Below the pieces are notes generated by a model. That model did no database searches. It had not been told where the DNA came from and was given only the letters and a program-made list of their open reading frames with translations. This document shows positions 15,329 to 23,800 of a DNA stretch of 63,381 bases, piece after piece (within the stretch, counting starts at the first letter, position 1; every line of letters begins with the position of its first letter). The stretch is taken from the NCBI GenBank assembly GCA_030446545.1, contig JAUJNB010000003.1, forward strand, positions 132,766 through 196,146, read 5' to 3'. Source of the DNA: Acidimicrobiales bacterium (GTDB lineage Bacteria; Actinomycetota; Acidimicrobiia; Acidimicrobiales; CADCSY01). The position numbers and the translations under genes were made by a program.

Positions 15329-15849
15329 GCAGCTCCTACGACCTCCCCGAGGTCGACCGCTTCACTGCCGGCACCGTGGGTGAGCCCGGAGCCCGGGTCT
15401 TCTACCTCCAGGTTGCGGCCGCCGGCCAGGTGGTCAGCCTGCGGCTGGAGAAGGCCCAGGTGGCGGCCTTGGCCGGCTACCTGGCCGAGCTGCTGGCCGA
15501 CCTTCCCACCCCGGCCCCCGAGGAGATCCCCGACCAGAGCGAACTGGTGGAACCGGTGCTGGCCGAGTGGGTGGTGGGCCAGTTGGGCGTGGCCTTCGAC
15601 GAAGGGCGCGACCGCTTCGTGATACGGGCCGACGAGGTCGCTGCCGACGACGACGAGGAGGCGGGAGGAGAGGTGGCCACCGGCGGGGGGTCGGCCCGCT
15701 TCGCAGTCACCCGTCCCCAGGTGGCCGGCTTTGTCGTCCGGGCCGCCGCCCTGGTCGTCGCCGGGCGCCCACCGTGCCCACTGTGCCGGCGGCCGTTGGA
15801 TCGCGGGGGGCACGTGTGCGTCAAGACCAACGGACACAAGCCCACCTGA
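15325..15849 (+). CDS. DUF3090 family protein
   Basis: A 174-residue member of DUF3090, an actinobacterial family almost always found between an MSMEG_4193-type phosphatase and a SCO1664-type protein, exactly as here. Landmarks are YDLPEVDRFTAGTVGEPGAR, FYLQVAAAGQVVSLRLEK and a C-terminal zinc-ribbon-like CPLCRRPLDRGGHVC (C-x2-C and H-x-C). An acidic stretch (DDDEEAGGE) is inserted near residue 112. The function is unknown; the trio often accompanies mycothiol genes elsewhere, but no mshC is in this window. The GTG overlaps the preceding stop. Confidence 0.88.
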   Translation: MSSSYDLPEVDRFTAGTVGEPGARVFYLQVAAAGQVVSLRLEKAQVAALAGYLAELLADLPTPAPEEIPDQSELVEPVLAEWVVGQLGVAFDEGRDRFVIRADEVAADDDEEAGGEVATGGGSARFAVTRPQVAGFVVRAAALVVAGRPPCPLCRRPLDRGGHVCVKTNGHKPT

Positions 15850-16526
15850 GCCTGCTCGCCGAAGGTGAGCTCGAGCTCAAGGGGCGCATGCCCTGGAGCT
15901 CGAACCAGACCTTCCTGGTGGAGCTGGCTCGGGGGGACGAAGCCCTGCTCGGCGTGTACAAGCCGGGCCGGGGTGAGCGGCCGCTGTGGGACTTCCCCGG
16001 CGGCCTCTACCGTCGGGAGGTGGCGGCCTGGGTGTTGTCGGAGCTGTTGGGTTGGGGGATCGTGCCCGAGACGGTGCTGCGGAACGGGCCACTCGGCGAG
16101 GGGTCGGTGCAGCGCTTCGTGGCCGCCGACTTCACCCAGCACTACTTCACGCTCTATGAGGATCCGGCCCGCCACGAGGCCCTGAGGACCATCTGCGCGT
16201 TCGACCTGGTGGCCAACAACACCGACCGCAAGAGCGGCCACTGTCTGTTGGCCGACGGGCAACTGTGGGCCATCGACAACGGGCTGTGCTTCCACCCCTC
16301 GCCCAAGGTCCGCACCGTGATCTGGGAGTTCGGAGGCGAGGCCGTGCCCGACATCCTGTTGGCCGGCGTCGAGCAGCTCCTCAGCCGGCTCCCCGGGGGA
16401 CTCGTGGTTTTGATGGGCGACGACGAGTTGGCCGGAGTGCGCAGGCGGGCCGAGTGGCTGTTGCGCACGGCCACCTTCCCCGAGCCCGACCCCACGGAGC
16501 ACTGTTATCCCTGGCCCCTGGTGTGA
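15816..16526 (+). CDS. SCO1664 family protein (PI3/4-kinase-like fold)
   Basis: Third member of the conserved trio. EGELELKGRMPWSSNQTFLV, ALLGVYKPGRGERPLWDFPG (with the nucleotide-binding Lys), VAAWVLSELLGWGIVP, FDLVANNTDRKSGHCL (catalytic N-x-D-R-K) and WAIDNGLCFH (metal-binding Asp) match the atypical kinase fold of this family. No substrate is known. The GTG at 15816 lies 34 nt inside DUF3090; a CTG at 15846 overlapping the DUF3090 stop is the other candidate. The stop overlaps the next GTG. Confidence 0.87.
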   Translation: MRQDQRTQAHLSLLAEGELELKGRMPWSSNQTFLVELARGDEALLGVYKPGRGERPLWDFPGGLYRREVAAWVLSELLGWGIVPETVLRNGPLGEGSVQRFVAADFTQHYFTLYEDPARHEALRTICAFDLVANNTDRKSGHCLLADGQLWAIDNGLCFHPSPKVRTVIWEFGGEAVPDILLAGVEQLLSRLPGGLVVLMGDDELAGVRRRAEWLLRTATFPEPDPTEHCYPWPLV

Positions 16527-17548
16527 GCGCCCCGGGTCTCGACGCCGCCCTGGCCGCGGGTGACCTCGACGAGCTGCTGCGCTGGGTCGACCGGCTGTGC
16601 GAGGCCCGGGACTGGGACGCGCTCGTGCACCTGGGCCAACGCAGCCGGGCCGCCTTCGCCGCCAGCGGGCGCCAGCTGTGGCCCATCGTCAGCCAGGTGG
16701 AGTACCGCCTGGCCCTGGAGGCGCCACCGGCGTGGGCCGCGTCGGTGCTGGTGGAGGGAACGGGTCGCTTCGCCCTGGGCCCCCTGCCGGAGGTGGCGGC
16801 CTCCACCCACACCTGGGCCGAGCTGGCTCCCCACGTGGTCGCCGGGCCGGCCGCGGGGTTGACGGCCCATGAACGGGTGGTGCGGGGGGAGGACCTGAGC
16901 GCCGCCGAAGGGGTGGGCCTCGGGGTGTTGGAGGTCCCCGGGCACCTGTCGCCGTGGGAGCCGGCGTACGCGGTGGCCACCTACCGGGCCGACCAAGCCG
17001 AGTTCCCGGCCCCACCGCCACCCGGGCTGACGGCGCTCGAGCCGTCCCGACGGGCGCCGGTGGCCGACATCGCGGTCGACGACCTGGAAGGCTGCGCCGC
17101 CCTACGGGCCTTGGTGGAGCGCTGGGTGGTGGAGTCCGACGGGGTGGTCGAAGTGGTGGCCGTCCGGGGCCCCGCCGAGGATGCCGTGGCCTCGCTGGCC
17201 GGCGGTGCCGGGGCCGTCCGGGGCCTCGAGGTCGCCGCCGACGCGGCCCTGGCCGCCATGGCCTGGGCCGGGGCCAGTGGGGGCGCTCACGGCCGGCGCC
17301 GGGGGGCGGCGGTCGGTCGATTCGGGGCCTGGTGGGCGCTGGCGGCGGTGGCCGGCCTCCTCGACGAGTGGCCGGTGCCACCCGAGCGGTTGGCGGAGGC
17401 GGCCGCCGAGCTGCGCTGGCTCCTCTGGGCGCCGCCCTCCACCCCCACCGGCTGGTCGCTCCACCTCGCCGTCGAAGACCCTGACGACGGCCTGGCCTGG
17501 GCCATCGCCGCAACCGACCCGGGGCCGCACCTCGGCCGGGCCATCTAG
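16523..17548 (+). CDS. Conserved hypothetical protein, helical and Ala-rich
   Basis: 341 residues, with no family recognised. Soluble and Ala/Glu/Trp-rich; probably mostly helical, as in ALAAGDLDELLRWVDRLCEA, WDALVHLGQRSRAAFAASGR and LAEAAAELRWLLW. A Pro-rich hinge (FPAPPPPGLTALEPSRRAPV) near residue 160 separates an N-terminal region of repeat-like helices from a C-terminal half holding FGAWWALAAVAGLLDEWPVP. There are no signal peptide or membrane segments. It is coupled to the SCO1664 gene by overlap and is likely the fourth gene of that operon. Confidence 0.65.
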   Translation: MSAPGLDAALAAGDLDELLRWVDRLCEARDWDALVHLGQRSRAAFAASGRQLWPIVSQVEYRLALEAPPAWAASVLVEGTGRFALGPLPEVAASTHTWAELAPHVVAGPAAGLTAHERVVRGEDLSAAEGVGLGVLEVPGHLSPWEPAYAVATYRADQAEFPAPPPPGLTALEPSRRAPVADIAVDDLEGCAALRALVERWVVESDGVVEVVAVRGPAEDAVASLAGGAGAVRGLEVAADAALAAMAWAGASGGAHGRRRGAAVGRFGAWWALAAVAGLLDEWPVPPERLAEAAAELRWLLWAPPSTPTGWSLHLAVEDPDDGLAWAIAATDPGPHLGRAI

Positions 17549-17551
17549 GGT
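17546..17551 (+). promoter_or_regulatory. -10 element (TAGGGT), probable leaderless promoter
   Basis: TAGGGT overlaps the upstream stop codon (TAG) and ends 7 nt before the GTG at 17559. Confidence 0.5.
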
Positions 17552-17558
17552 TGGGCCC

Positions 17559-17903
17559 GTGCGTGCCGCCGGCGGGTTGGCCTTCGGGTTGTTCTTCTTC
17601 GTGATGGGGGCCGTCTCGATCGGGGCGTTCGTGTTCTGGATCCTCAAGATCGTCGAGGTGGCCGGTCTCCCCGACCACCAGTACCGGGCGGCGGGAACGG
17701 AGAAGCTCACGTGGGTTCTGGTGGTCGTCCTGGCCGGCGCCATCGGTGCGCTCGTCTGGCAGTTGGCCAAGCGTCGAGAGGTCCTCGATGTCGCCGGCCT
17801 GGCTTTGATGCCGGGCCCGGGCTGGTACCCCGAGCCGGGCACCCGGACACTGCGCTGGTGGGACGGCTTCACCTGGACCGAGCACCGCCAGGGGTCGCCC
17901 TAA
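17559..17903 (+). CDS. DUF2510-domain membrane protein
   Basis: 114 residues. Two membrane helices (LAFGLFFFVMGAVSIGAFVF, then WVLVVVLAGAIGALVWQL) precede a C-terminal DUF2510 unit: PGWYPEPGTRTLRWWDGFTW ending T-E-H. DUF2510 is a short actinobacterial WW-like module usually carried next to membrane segments; its role is unknown. The start is supported by TAGGGT 7 nt upstream. It is followed by a palindrome-rich element and then a convergent gene. Confidence 0.75.
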   Translation: MRAAGGLAFGLFFFVMGAVSIGAFVFWILKIVEVAGLPDHQYRAAGTEKLTWVLVVVLAGAIGALVWQLAKRREVLDVAGLALMPGPGWYPEPGTRTLRWWDGFTWTEHRQGSP

Positions 17904-17915
17904 AGAGGCTGCGCC

Positions 17916-18025
17916 GATAGGCGCCGCCGTGGCCCGAGCGGCCCGCCGGCGAAGCCGGCAAGAGCGGGAAACACAGCCTCGCTCTCGGCGGCGAAGCCGC
18001 CGAGCCTGAGAAACGCCTGCCTATC
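17916..18025. repeat. 110-bp palindromic element between convergent genes
   Basis: Bounded by inverted GATAGGC (17916-17922) and GCCTATC (18019-18025). Inside are two perfect hairpins with GAA loops: GCCGGC/GCCGGC (17945-17959) and a 9-bp stem CTCGGCGGC/GCCGCCGAG (17984-18004). The hairpins can terminate both convergent genes. The outer inverted repeat also suggests a small mobile repeat; this copy alone cannot show that. Confidence 0.5.
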
Positions 18026-18066
18026 CGCTGAACGACTGAGCCTCGGGACCCGCAGCCGGCCCCGGA

Positions 18067-18810
18067 TCAGCGGCCGCCGGCCACGTCGAGGAGGGCACCG
18101 GTGACGTAGGACGCCTCCGGCGAACAGAGCCAGACGATGGCTTCGGCCACCTCCTCCGGCTCGCCGCCCCGCTGCATGGGGACGCCGGCCCGGAGCCCTT
18201 CCACCCGCTCGGGCTGTCCGCCGCTGGCGTGGATGTCGGTGCGGATCAGGCCGGGACGCACGGCGTTGACCCGGATGCCCTCGCCGGCGACCTCCTTGGC
18301 CAGCCCCAGCGTCATGGTGTCGAGCGCACCCTTGGAGGCGGCGTAGTCGACGTACTCACCGGGGCTCCCGAGGCGGGCCGCGGCGGAGGAAACGTTGACG
18401 ATCGAGCCACCGGGCCCACCCCCGTTCGTCGACATCCGGTGCACGGCCCGAGCGGCGCACAGGAAGGGCCCGATCACATTGACCGAGAACATCCGGGCCA
18501 GCCGTTCGAGGCCCATCTGGTCGACCCGGGCCTGCACGTCGACCACCCCGGCGTTGTTGACCAGGGCTCCGAGGGGCCCCATGTCCTCGGCGGCGGCGAA
18601 CAGCCCGGCCACGTCCTCCTCGTCGGTCACGTCGACCGCCACCGCCGCCGCGGCAACCCCCAGGTCCCGACATCGGCCCACGACACCTCGGGCGCCGTCG
18701 GCGTCGTGTCGGTAGCCGACGGACACCGCCCAACCCCGGCGGGCGAAGGCCAGTGCCGTCGCCGCCCCGATACCCCGACTGCCTCCGGTGACGACGACGA
18801 CGCCCGGCAC
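18067..18810 (-). CDS. SDR-family oxidoreductase
   Basis: A 247-residue classical short-chain dehydrogenase. VVVTGGSRGIGAATALAF (about 4-21) is the T-G-x3-G-x-G nucleotide loop, NNAGVVD near 88 the N-N-A-G block, IVNVSSAAARLG carries the catalytic Ser, and YVDYAASKGAL (about 153-163) supplies Tyr-x3-Lys. The end, VTGALLDVAGGR, is typical of FabG-like members. The Arg-His after the second strand (GYRHDADG) hints at NADPH. The substrate is unknown. It begins 12 nt after the fur-type gene and is probably co-transcribed with it. Confidence 0.88.
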   Translation of the reverse strand: MPGVVVVTGGSRGIGAATALAFARRGWAVSVGYRHDADGARGVVGRCRDLGVAAAAVAVDVTDEEDVAGLFAAAEDMGPLGALVNNAGVVDVQARVDQMGLERLARMFSVNVIGPFLCAARAVHRMSTNGGGPGGSIVNVSSAAARLGSPGEYVDYAASKGALDTMTLGLAKEVAGEGIRVNAVRPGLIRTDIHASGGQPERVEGLRAGVPMQRGGEPEEVAEAIVWLCSPEASYVTGALLDVAGGR

Positions 18811-18822
18811 GGCAGGGCGCCT

Positions 18823-19257
18823 TCAGGCGCAGGTGGCGCAGATGCCGATGAGATCGAGTCGGTGGTTCTCCGGCGTGAACCCGGTCGTGGTCGAGACGTC
18901 GGTGATGGCCCGGGCGAGGGTGCGTTCCACCTGGGCCGAGGCGGTGAAGTCCTCAACGCCGCCACACGCCGAGCAGATGAGGTGGTGGTGGTGATGGGTG
19001 AGGTCCTCGGCCAACTCGTAACGGGAGAAGTCGTCGGTGGTGACCACCCGGTGGACGGCGCCCGCCTGGGTGAGCACCGCCAGGTTTCGGTACACCGAGC
19101 TCTGGGCCAACCCGCGGTCGAGGACGAGCACATCGGGGATGGACAGCGGGTGACGGGACTCGACCAGGAGGGCGACGAGCGCCCGGCGCTGGCGGGTGTA
19201 GCGCTGGCCCACCCCGCGGAGGCGTTCGGCGACGGTGGTGTGGAGCTCGTCGGACAT
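18823..19257 (-). CDS. Fur-family metal-responsive regulator
   Basis: 144 residues. A winged-helix N-terminal part (GQRYTRQRRALVALLVESRH, AQSSVYRNLAVLTQAGAVHR) precedes the dimer domain, with the metal site HHHHHLICSACGGVEDF and a second cysteine pair CATC at the C-terminus, which together hold structural zinc. The sequence does not settle whether it is Fur, Zur or PerR; five His and two C-x2-C pairs are shared by all. ATG 19257 is preferred over 19278 because TACCGT ends 7 nt before it. The divergent lipoprotein gene is a natural candidate target. Confidence 0.88.
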   Translation of the reverse strand: MSDELHTTVAERLRGVGQRYTRQRRALVALLVESRHPLSIPDVLVLDRGLAQSSVYRNLAVLTQAGAVHRVVTTDDFSRYELAEDLTHHHHHLICSACGGVEDFTASAQVERTLARAITDVSTTTGFTPENHRLDLIGICATCA

Positions 19258-19264
19258 GGTGGTC

Positions 19265-19270
19265 ACGGTA
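19265..19270 (-). promoter_or_regulatory. -10 element (TACCGT) for the fur-type gene
   Basis: On the minus strand TACCGT ends 7 nt before ATG 19257. Upstream (19283-19301) TGAGAATCAGTGAGAA has two TGAGAA copies in direct repeat that could be an operator, but it does not match a Fur or Zur box well. Confidence 0.4.
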
Positions 19271-19423
19271 CCAGCCATGGTGAGAATCAGTGAGAACTCC
19301 CACCGTGAGGGCCGGAAAGAAATTACCTGGGCCGTTGGAGTGAGGAACCCCTAGGTCAATCGCCCTGAGATGCCCAGGTAGTTTCCTCCCGGGTCCTGAC
19401 CAGCACGTCGCCCGCCGGGTGGG

Positions 19424-19429
19424 TACCTT
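19424..19429 (+). promoter_or_regulatory. -10 element (TACCTT) for the lipoprotein gene
   Basis: TACCTT ends 9 nt before the ATG at 19439; no Shine-Dalgarno is present. Confidence 0.4.
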
Positions 19430-19438
19430 GCCGCGACG

Positions 19439-20284
19439 ATGCTCTCCCGCCCCCGCACCTCGGTGTCGTTGCTGTTGGTGGCCCTCCTCTCGTCGGCGTG
19501 TGCCGACGCGGCGGGGAACCAGGCCATGCAGCGGGCGGCCGCCGACGGGCGGGTGATCACCTCACCGGCGACGGCGCCTCCCCCCAGTCCGTCGCCGTCC
19601 ACGTCTGTCCCTCCGTCGAGCACGACCGTGCCACCGGTGGCCACCACGTTGGTCCCGATCAACACCATGCCGGCGCCGTCCACTCCGGCCGAGCCGTCGC
19701 TCCCGACCCCGCCCGCCCCGCCTCCGGCACCCCGGACGATCACCGAACAGGCGTGGACCCCGTTCGCCACCGTCGGGGGGATCACCTTGGTCCATCCGGC
19801 CACCAGGGTGGAGCGGGTGGGCTTCCACCAGTCCAACCACGACGGGGCCCGCCAGCTCGACGTCCTGGGCAGCGCAGTGTCGCCGGTGACGATGGAGGCC
19901 CGCAGCCGCCCGACCTCTGACCGCACCGCCGCCGATGTGGTGGTCGACCCGGTCGCCGAGATCCGCTCGCCGGTGACCGGCCGGGTGCTCAGGTCGGGGA
20001 CCTACGTGCTGTACTGCGACTACTCCGACGACTACCTGGTCGTCGAGCCCGACCAGCATCCGGGGTGGGAGGTCAAGCTCCTCCACATCAGCGGGGTGCA
20101 AGTGGGGCCGGGCGATCGGGTGGTGGCCGGTGAAACCCTGGTCGCCCCCCGGGCCACGCAGCTCCCGTTCCAGTCCCAGGTCGACGAGGTGGGCGGCCAC
20201 GACCCGGCCTGGCCCCACGTGCACATCGAGGTCGTCGACCCCGCCATCCCCGATCAGCCGTCCCCCGGCGGTGGTTGCGACTGA
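19439..20284 (+). CDS. Lipoprotein with M23/LytM-like domain
   Basis: 281 residues. A signal peptide with lipobox LSSAC (Cys21) makes it a secreted lipoprotein substrate of Lgt. A long Pro/Ser/Thr linker (about 45-102) leads to a lysostaphin-like beta domain: RVGFHQSNHDGARQLDVLGS (His and Asp), RSPVTGRVLRSGTYVLY, VKLLHISGVQVGPGDRVVAG and the H-x-H of WPHVHIEVVD. Active M23 peptidases need H-x3-D plus H-x-H. The H-x-H is here, but the first motif and the middle His are only loosely matched, so it may be a wall-binding or weakly active peptidase. Confidence 0.7.
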   Translation: MLSRPRTSVSLLLVALLSSACADAAGNQAMQRAAADGRVITSPATAPPPSPSPSTSVPPSSTTVPPVATTLVPINTMPAPSTPAEPSLPTPPAPPPAPRTITEQAWTPFATVGGITLVHPATRVERVGFHQSNHDGARQLDVLGSAVSPVTMEARSRPTSDRTAADVVVDPVAEIRSPVTGRVLRSGTYVLYCDYSDDYLVVEPDQHPGWEVKLLHISGVQVGPGDRVVAGETLVAPRATQLPFQSQVDEVGGHDPAWPHVHIEVVDPAIPDQPSPGGGCD

Positions 20285-20303
20285 GGCCCACCACCGAGGC
20301 CGC

Positions 20304-20317
20304 GACCCGGCCGGGTC
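20304..20317. terminator. Perfect 14-bp palindrome between convergent genes
   Basis: GACCCGGCCGGGTC sits exactly between the ends of the lipoprotein gene and the convergent DUF169 gene. The stem is at most 5 bp over a 4-nt loop and there is no T run, so it would be a weak bidirectional stop. Confidence 0.35.
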
Positions 20318-21029
20318 AGGCGACCGTGGACTCCACCCGCACGAGCCGGTCACGGTAGTAGGCCTCCATGGCGTCGTTGGCGGCCCGGATGCCGGCCAGG
20401 GCGTCGACCACCGCGGGCCAGGCGGGCCCGGGGACCGCGGTGTAGAGCTCTTCGTCCCGAAGCCCGGTGGAGATGCGGTTCCCGGCGCAACCCAGCGTGA
20501 GCGCGGTTCGGCCCGACTGCATGGCCAGGGGCAGCACGGCGCAGCCCGGCCGCCCGGCCGTGGGTGCCGTCAGAGGCGACACCCCGGCCCGCAGGGCCGC
20601 CTCGTGGACCAACATGGCCTGGCCCGGGGTGGAGGCCACGACCACCACGTCGGCGGCAAAGGGCACCGACCCGGCCGGCCCGTAGGCGACGTAACGGGGC
20701 GCCTCGGCCACCACCGGGATCGACGGGACCTCGGCGGGATCGACGTAGCCGGTCGCGGCCATGAGCTCCAGGGCGTCGCCCAACTCGGCGGCTCGCTCCT
20801 CGGGCAGGGCCATCCCGTGGACGTGGACGCCCACGGCGCAGTGGTGATGGTCGGCCGGCTCGGTGTAGAAGGTCCGCCCTGCTCGGGCCTGTCGCCAGAA
20901 GGCGCACCCGGCCGCCACCGGGCCGCCGTCCCACGGCGCCACCCCCGCGGGAGGCTGGGCCAGGAAGGCGATGGCCACGGGCTCGCCCTCGAGGCCCAGG
21001 GTCCGGTGGGTGACGGGTGCTTCAGCCAT
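20316..21029 (-). CDS. DUF169 family protein
   Basis: 237 residues. Family blocks: LGLEGEPVAIAFLAQPP, CAFWRQARAGRTFYTEPADH (Cys near residue 44), GCAVLPLAMQSGRTALTLGC and GNRISTGLRDEELYTAVPG near the C-terminus. DUF169 proteins are soluble, often Cys-containing, and found in many anaerobes and some actinobacteria; their function is unknown. The ATG at 21029 is where family similarity begins, although the frame is open further up. It is divergent from the HemD-like gene. Confidence 0.8.
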   Translation of the reverse strand: MAEAPVTHRTLGLEGEPVAIAFLAQPPAGVAPWDGGPVAAGCAFWRQARAGRTFYTEPADHHHCAVGVHVHGMALPEERAAELGDALELMAATGYVDPAEVPSIPVVAEAPRYVAYGPAGSVPFAADVVVVASTPGQAMLVHEAALRAGVSPLTAPTAGRPGCAVLPLAMQSGRTALTLGCAGNRISTGLRDEELYTAVPGPAWPAVVDALAGIRAANDAMEAYYRDRLVRVESTVA

Positions 21030-21104
21030 GTCCCCATCCTCGCACGGGGAGGCCACCAGCGTGTCGGACGCCCGCGCCGGCGTGGGTCGATGGTGGCCGA
21101 TCGC

Positions 21105-21110
21105 TACCGT
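21105..21110 (+). promoter_or_regulatory. -10 element (TACCGT) for the HemD-like gene
   Basis: TACCGT ends 7 nt before the GTG at 21118, in leaderless geometry. Confidence 0.45.
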
Positions 21111-21117
21111 GGGGACG

Positions 21118-21969
21118 GTGCAGACGTCGGACGCCCCGCTCGCCGGGAGGCGCATCGGCATCACCGCCGACCGCAAGGGAAGCGAGCAGGCCGACCTCTT
21201 CCGTCGCCGGGGCGCCGACGTGGTCCACGGGCCCACCATGGTCACCGTCGATCTCTCGGCCGAGGAGCCCCTCCGGTCGGCCACCGCCGCCCTGGTGGCC
21301 CAGCCCCCCGACTACGTGGTGGTGACCACGGGGATGGGCCTGCGCCTGTGGCTGGAGGCGGCGGCCGGATGGGGCGCCGGGGACGACCTGCGAGCGGCCC
21401 TCGGGTCGGGCGCCATCGTGGCCCGAGGAGCCAAGGCGGCCTCGGCGGTGCGCCGGGCCGGGCTGGAGGTGGCGTGGCGGGCACCGGGCGAGACCATGGA
21501 CGAGGTCGTGGACCACCTCGCCGGTGCCGTGGCCGGGTCCCCGCGGCCACGGGTGGCCCTGCAGCTGTTCGAGCCCGGTGACCATCCGTCGACCGGCGCC
21601 TTGCGGGCGCTGGCGGGTGCGCTGGTGGAGGTGCCCGTCTACCGCTGGCGGCTGCCCGACGACGTCGGTCCGGCCCTGGCCCTCATCGACGCCACCATCG
21701 GTGGCCAGCTCGACGCCGTCACCTTCACCAGCCAGCCGGCGGTCCGCCACCTCGTGCGCATCGCCGGCGACGCCGGTCGGGCCGAGGAGCTCCTCGCCGC
21801 GCTGAACGGGCCCGTGTTGGCGGCCTGCATCGGCCCCGTGTGCGCGGCGGCGGCCACCGAGGTGGGCATCGAGCACCCCGTGTGGCCGGAGCCTCCCGGC
21901 TGCCGGCCATGGCCCGGACAGGTCACCGAGCACCTGGCCCAGAACCGGGGGCCACGGCCAAATCCCTGA
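21118..21969 (+). CDS. Stand-alone uroporphyrinogen-III synthase-like protein (HemD fold)
   Basis: 283 residues with the two-lobe HemD fold: RIGITADRKGSEQADLFRRR, GPTMVTVDLS, PDYVVVTTGMGLRLWLEAA, ARGAKAASAVRRAGLEVAWR, VALQLFEPGDHPSTGALRAL, DAVTFTSQPAVRHLVR and AACIGPVCAAAATEVGIE. HemD closes hydroxymethylbilane to uroporphyrinogen III. A second HemD is fused to CobA at 28491, so this copy may serve siroheme or be regulatory. Actinobacterial HemD-like regulators near nitrite genes carry a winged helix that is absent here. The expected C-terminal R-L-x-x-M-x-R appears only if one C is added near 21897 and one A removed near 21918. Confidence 0.75.
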   Translation: MQTSDAPLAGRRIGITADRKGSEQADLFRRRGADVVHGPTMVTVDLSAEEPLRSATAALVAQPPDYVVVTTGMGLRLWLEAAAGWGAGDDLRAALGSGAIVARGAKAASAVRRAGLEVAWRAPGETMDEVVDHLAGAVAGSPRPRVALQLFEPGDHPSTGALRALAGALVEVPVYRWRLPDDVGPALALIDATIGGQLDAVTFTSQPAVRHLVRIAGDAGRAEELLAALNGPVLAACIGPVCAAAATEVGIEHPVWPEPPGCRPWPGQVTEHLAQNRGPRPNP

Positions 21970-21998
21970 GAAACCTGATTGGTTTGGTCGACTATTGG

Positions 21999-22004
21999 TA
22001 GGGT
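21999..22004 (+). promoter_or_regulatory. -10 element (TAGGGT) for the sulfite reductase operon
   Basis: TAGGGT ends 6 nt before GTG 22011. Just upstream, ATTGGT occurs twice (21978-21983 and 21994-21999) 16 bp apart, which could be a direct-repeat operator covering the promoter. Confidence 0.45.
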
Positions 22005-22010
22005 GGGGGG

Positions 22011-23800
22011 GTGCGACTGAGCGAGCCCCCCGTGGCCCCGCCCGCCGACCCGGCGGCCCTGGCCGACATCGACAAGTTCGAGCGGATGCTGGCGTCCTAT
22101 CTGGCCGGTGATCTCGACGAGGACCGCTTCCGGATCTTCCGCCTGAACAACGGCATCTACGGCCAGCGCCAGGGCGGCCACAACCAGATGGTGCGGGTCA
22201 AGGTCCCCTACGGGTCGCTGCGCCCGAGCAGCTGGACATGATGGCCCGCATCGCCGAGGAGTACTCCCGGGGATGGGGCCACATCACCACCCGCCAGAAC
22301 ATCCAGTTCCACTTCGTGCAGCTGGAGCGGATGCCCGACGTGCTCCGGGAGCTGGCCAGCGTGGGGCTGACCACCCGGGAGGCGTGCGGCGACACGGTGC
22401 GCAACGTGGTCGGTTGCCACCTGGCCGGGGCCTGCCCCTACGAGGTGCTCGACATCAGCCCCTGGGCCGAGGCCACCTACCGCCACTTCCTGCGCCACCC
22501 CTACGCCCAGCGCATGCCCCGCAAGTTCAAGATCAACTTCTCGGGCTGCGCCACCGACTGCGGCCAGGCCATGTTCAACGACATCGGCGTGGTAGCCGTC
22601 AGCCGGCCCCGGCCCGACGGCACCGTGGAGCCGGGCTTTCGGGTCTTCATCGCCGGCGGCCTGGGGGCCAACCCCCACCCGGCCCAGGCCCTGGAGGACT
22701 TCACCTCCCGGGAGGACCTCATGCTCACCCTCGAGGCCACCCTGCGCACCTTCGACCACTACGGCAACCGGGACAACAAGCTGCGGGCCCGCATGAAGTG
22801 GCTGGTCGACACCATGGGCATCGAGGAGCTGCGCACGCGCATCCTCAAGGAGCGCCAGCTGCTCCACGCCTCGTCGTCGGCACCCGAGGGCCTCCCCGAG
22901 CAGGTGGCCACCTCCGGCGACGAGCCGGCCGGCGTCTCCGGCGCGGTCAGCCCCACCCCCATGGGCTGGGGGACCAACGTCGAGCTGCGCCGGAGCGACC
23001 GCTACGGACGTTGGGACGACGCCAACGTGGTGCGGGGCGCGGCCAAGGGCACGGTGTCGGCCATGGCCTACGCCCGCCTGGGTGACATCACCGCCGATCA
23101 GTTCCGGGCCCTGGCCTCCATCCAGCGGGAGCTGGGGGCCGAGGTGCGCGTCACCAACCGCCAGAACCTGGTGTACCGCAACCTCACCGAGGAGCAGCTC
23201 CCCACCCTGCACGCCCGCCTGGAGGGCCTGGGCATGGCCGAGCCCGGCGCCGAGCTGGCCCGTGACGTGGTGAGCTGCCCCGGGGCCGACACCTGCAACC
23301 TGGCCGTCACCCAGTCCCGGGGGCTGGCCGACGAGATCGGCCGAGCCCTGGAGGAGGCCGGGCTGGCCGACCTCGGCGGGGTGCGCATCAACATCTCGGG
23401 GTGCACCAACTCCTGTGGCCAGCACCACGTGGCCGACATCGGCTTCGTGGGGGTCGAGCGCCGGGCCTACGGCCGCTCGGCGCCCGGCTACCAGATGATG
23501 CTGGGTGGCTACTTGGGCCAGACCGAGGTGGAGTTCGGGCGCAAGGCCCGGCGGTTGCCGGCCAAGGCCGCGGGTGCGGCCACGGTGCGGGTGGTGGGCC
23601 GCTTCGCCGCCGAGCGCAGCCCCGGGGAGTCCTTTGCCAGTTGGCTCGAGCGAGCCGGGGGAGCCGGCGCGGTGGGTGCCACCCTGGCCGACCTCGACGT
23701 CTTCCCCACTCCCGAAGAGGACCCCAGCTTCTTCGTCGACTTCGACGAGACCGGCCCCTACGTGAGCGAGGTCGGCGCCGGGGAGTGCATGGGCTCGTGA
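22011..23800 (+). CDS. Ferredoxin-dependent sulfite (or nitrite) reductase, interrupted by one frameshift
   Basis: About 595 residues across a one-base loss at about 22225. The frame from GTG 22011 reads to KVPYGSLRP, and EQLDMMARIAEEYSRGWGHI continues one frame back. Siroheme/[4Fe-4S] domains: TTRQNIQFHFVQLERMPD, NFSGCATDCGQAMFNDIGVV, VTNRQNLVYRNL, then cluster ligands CPGADTC and ISGCTNSCGQHHVADIGF, the C-x5-C and C-x3-C pairs. The next gene is CysH in a GTGA overlap, so six-electron reduction of sulfite to sulfide is the likely reaction. The lost base is most simply a sequence error. Confidence 0.85.

Noticed and set aside
21970..22010. Known regulator box before the sulfite reductase gene
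   Set aside because: The ATTGGT direct repeat does not match a CymR, IscR or CysB site I know well enough; it is kept only as a note on the promoter.
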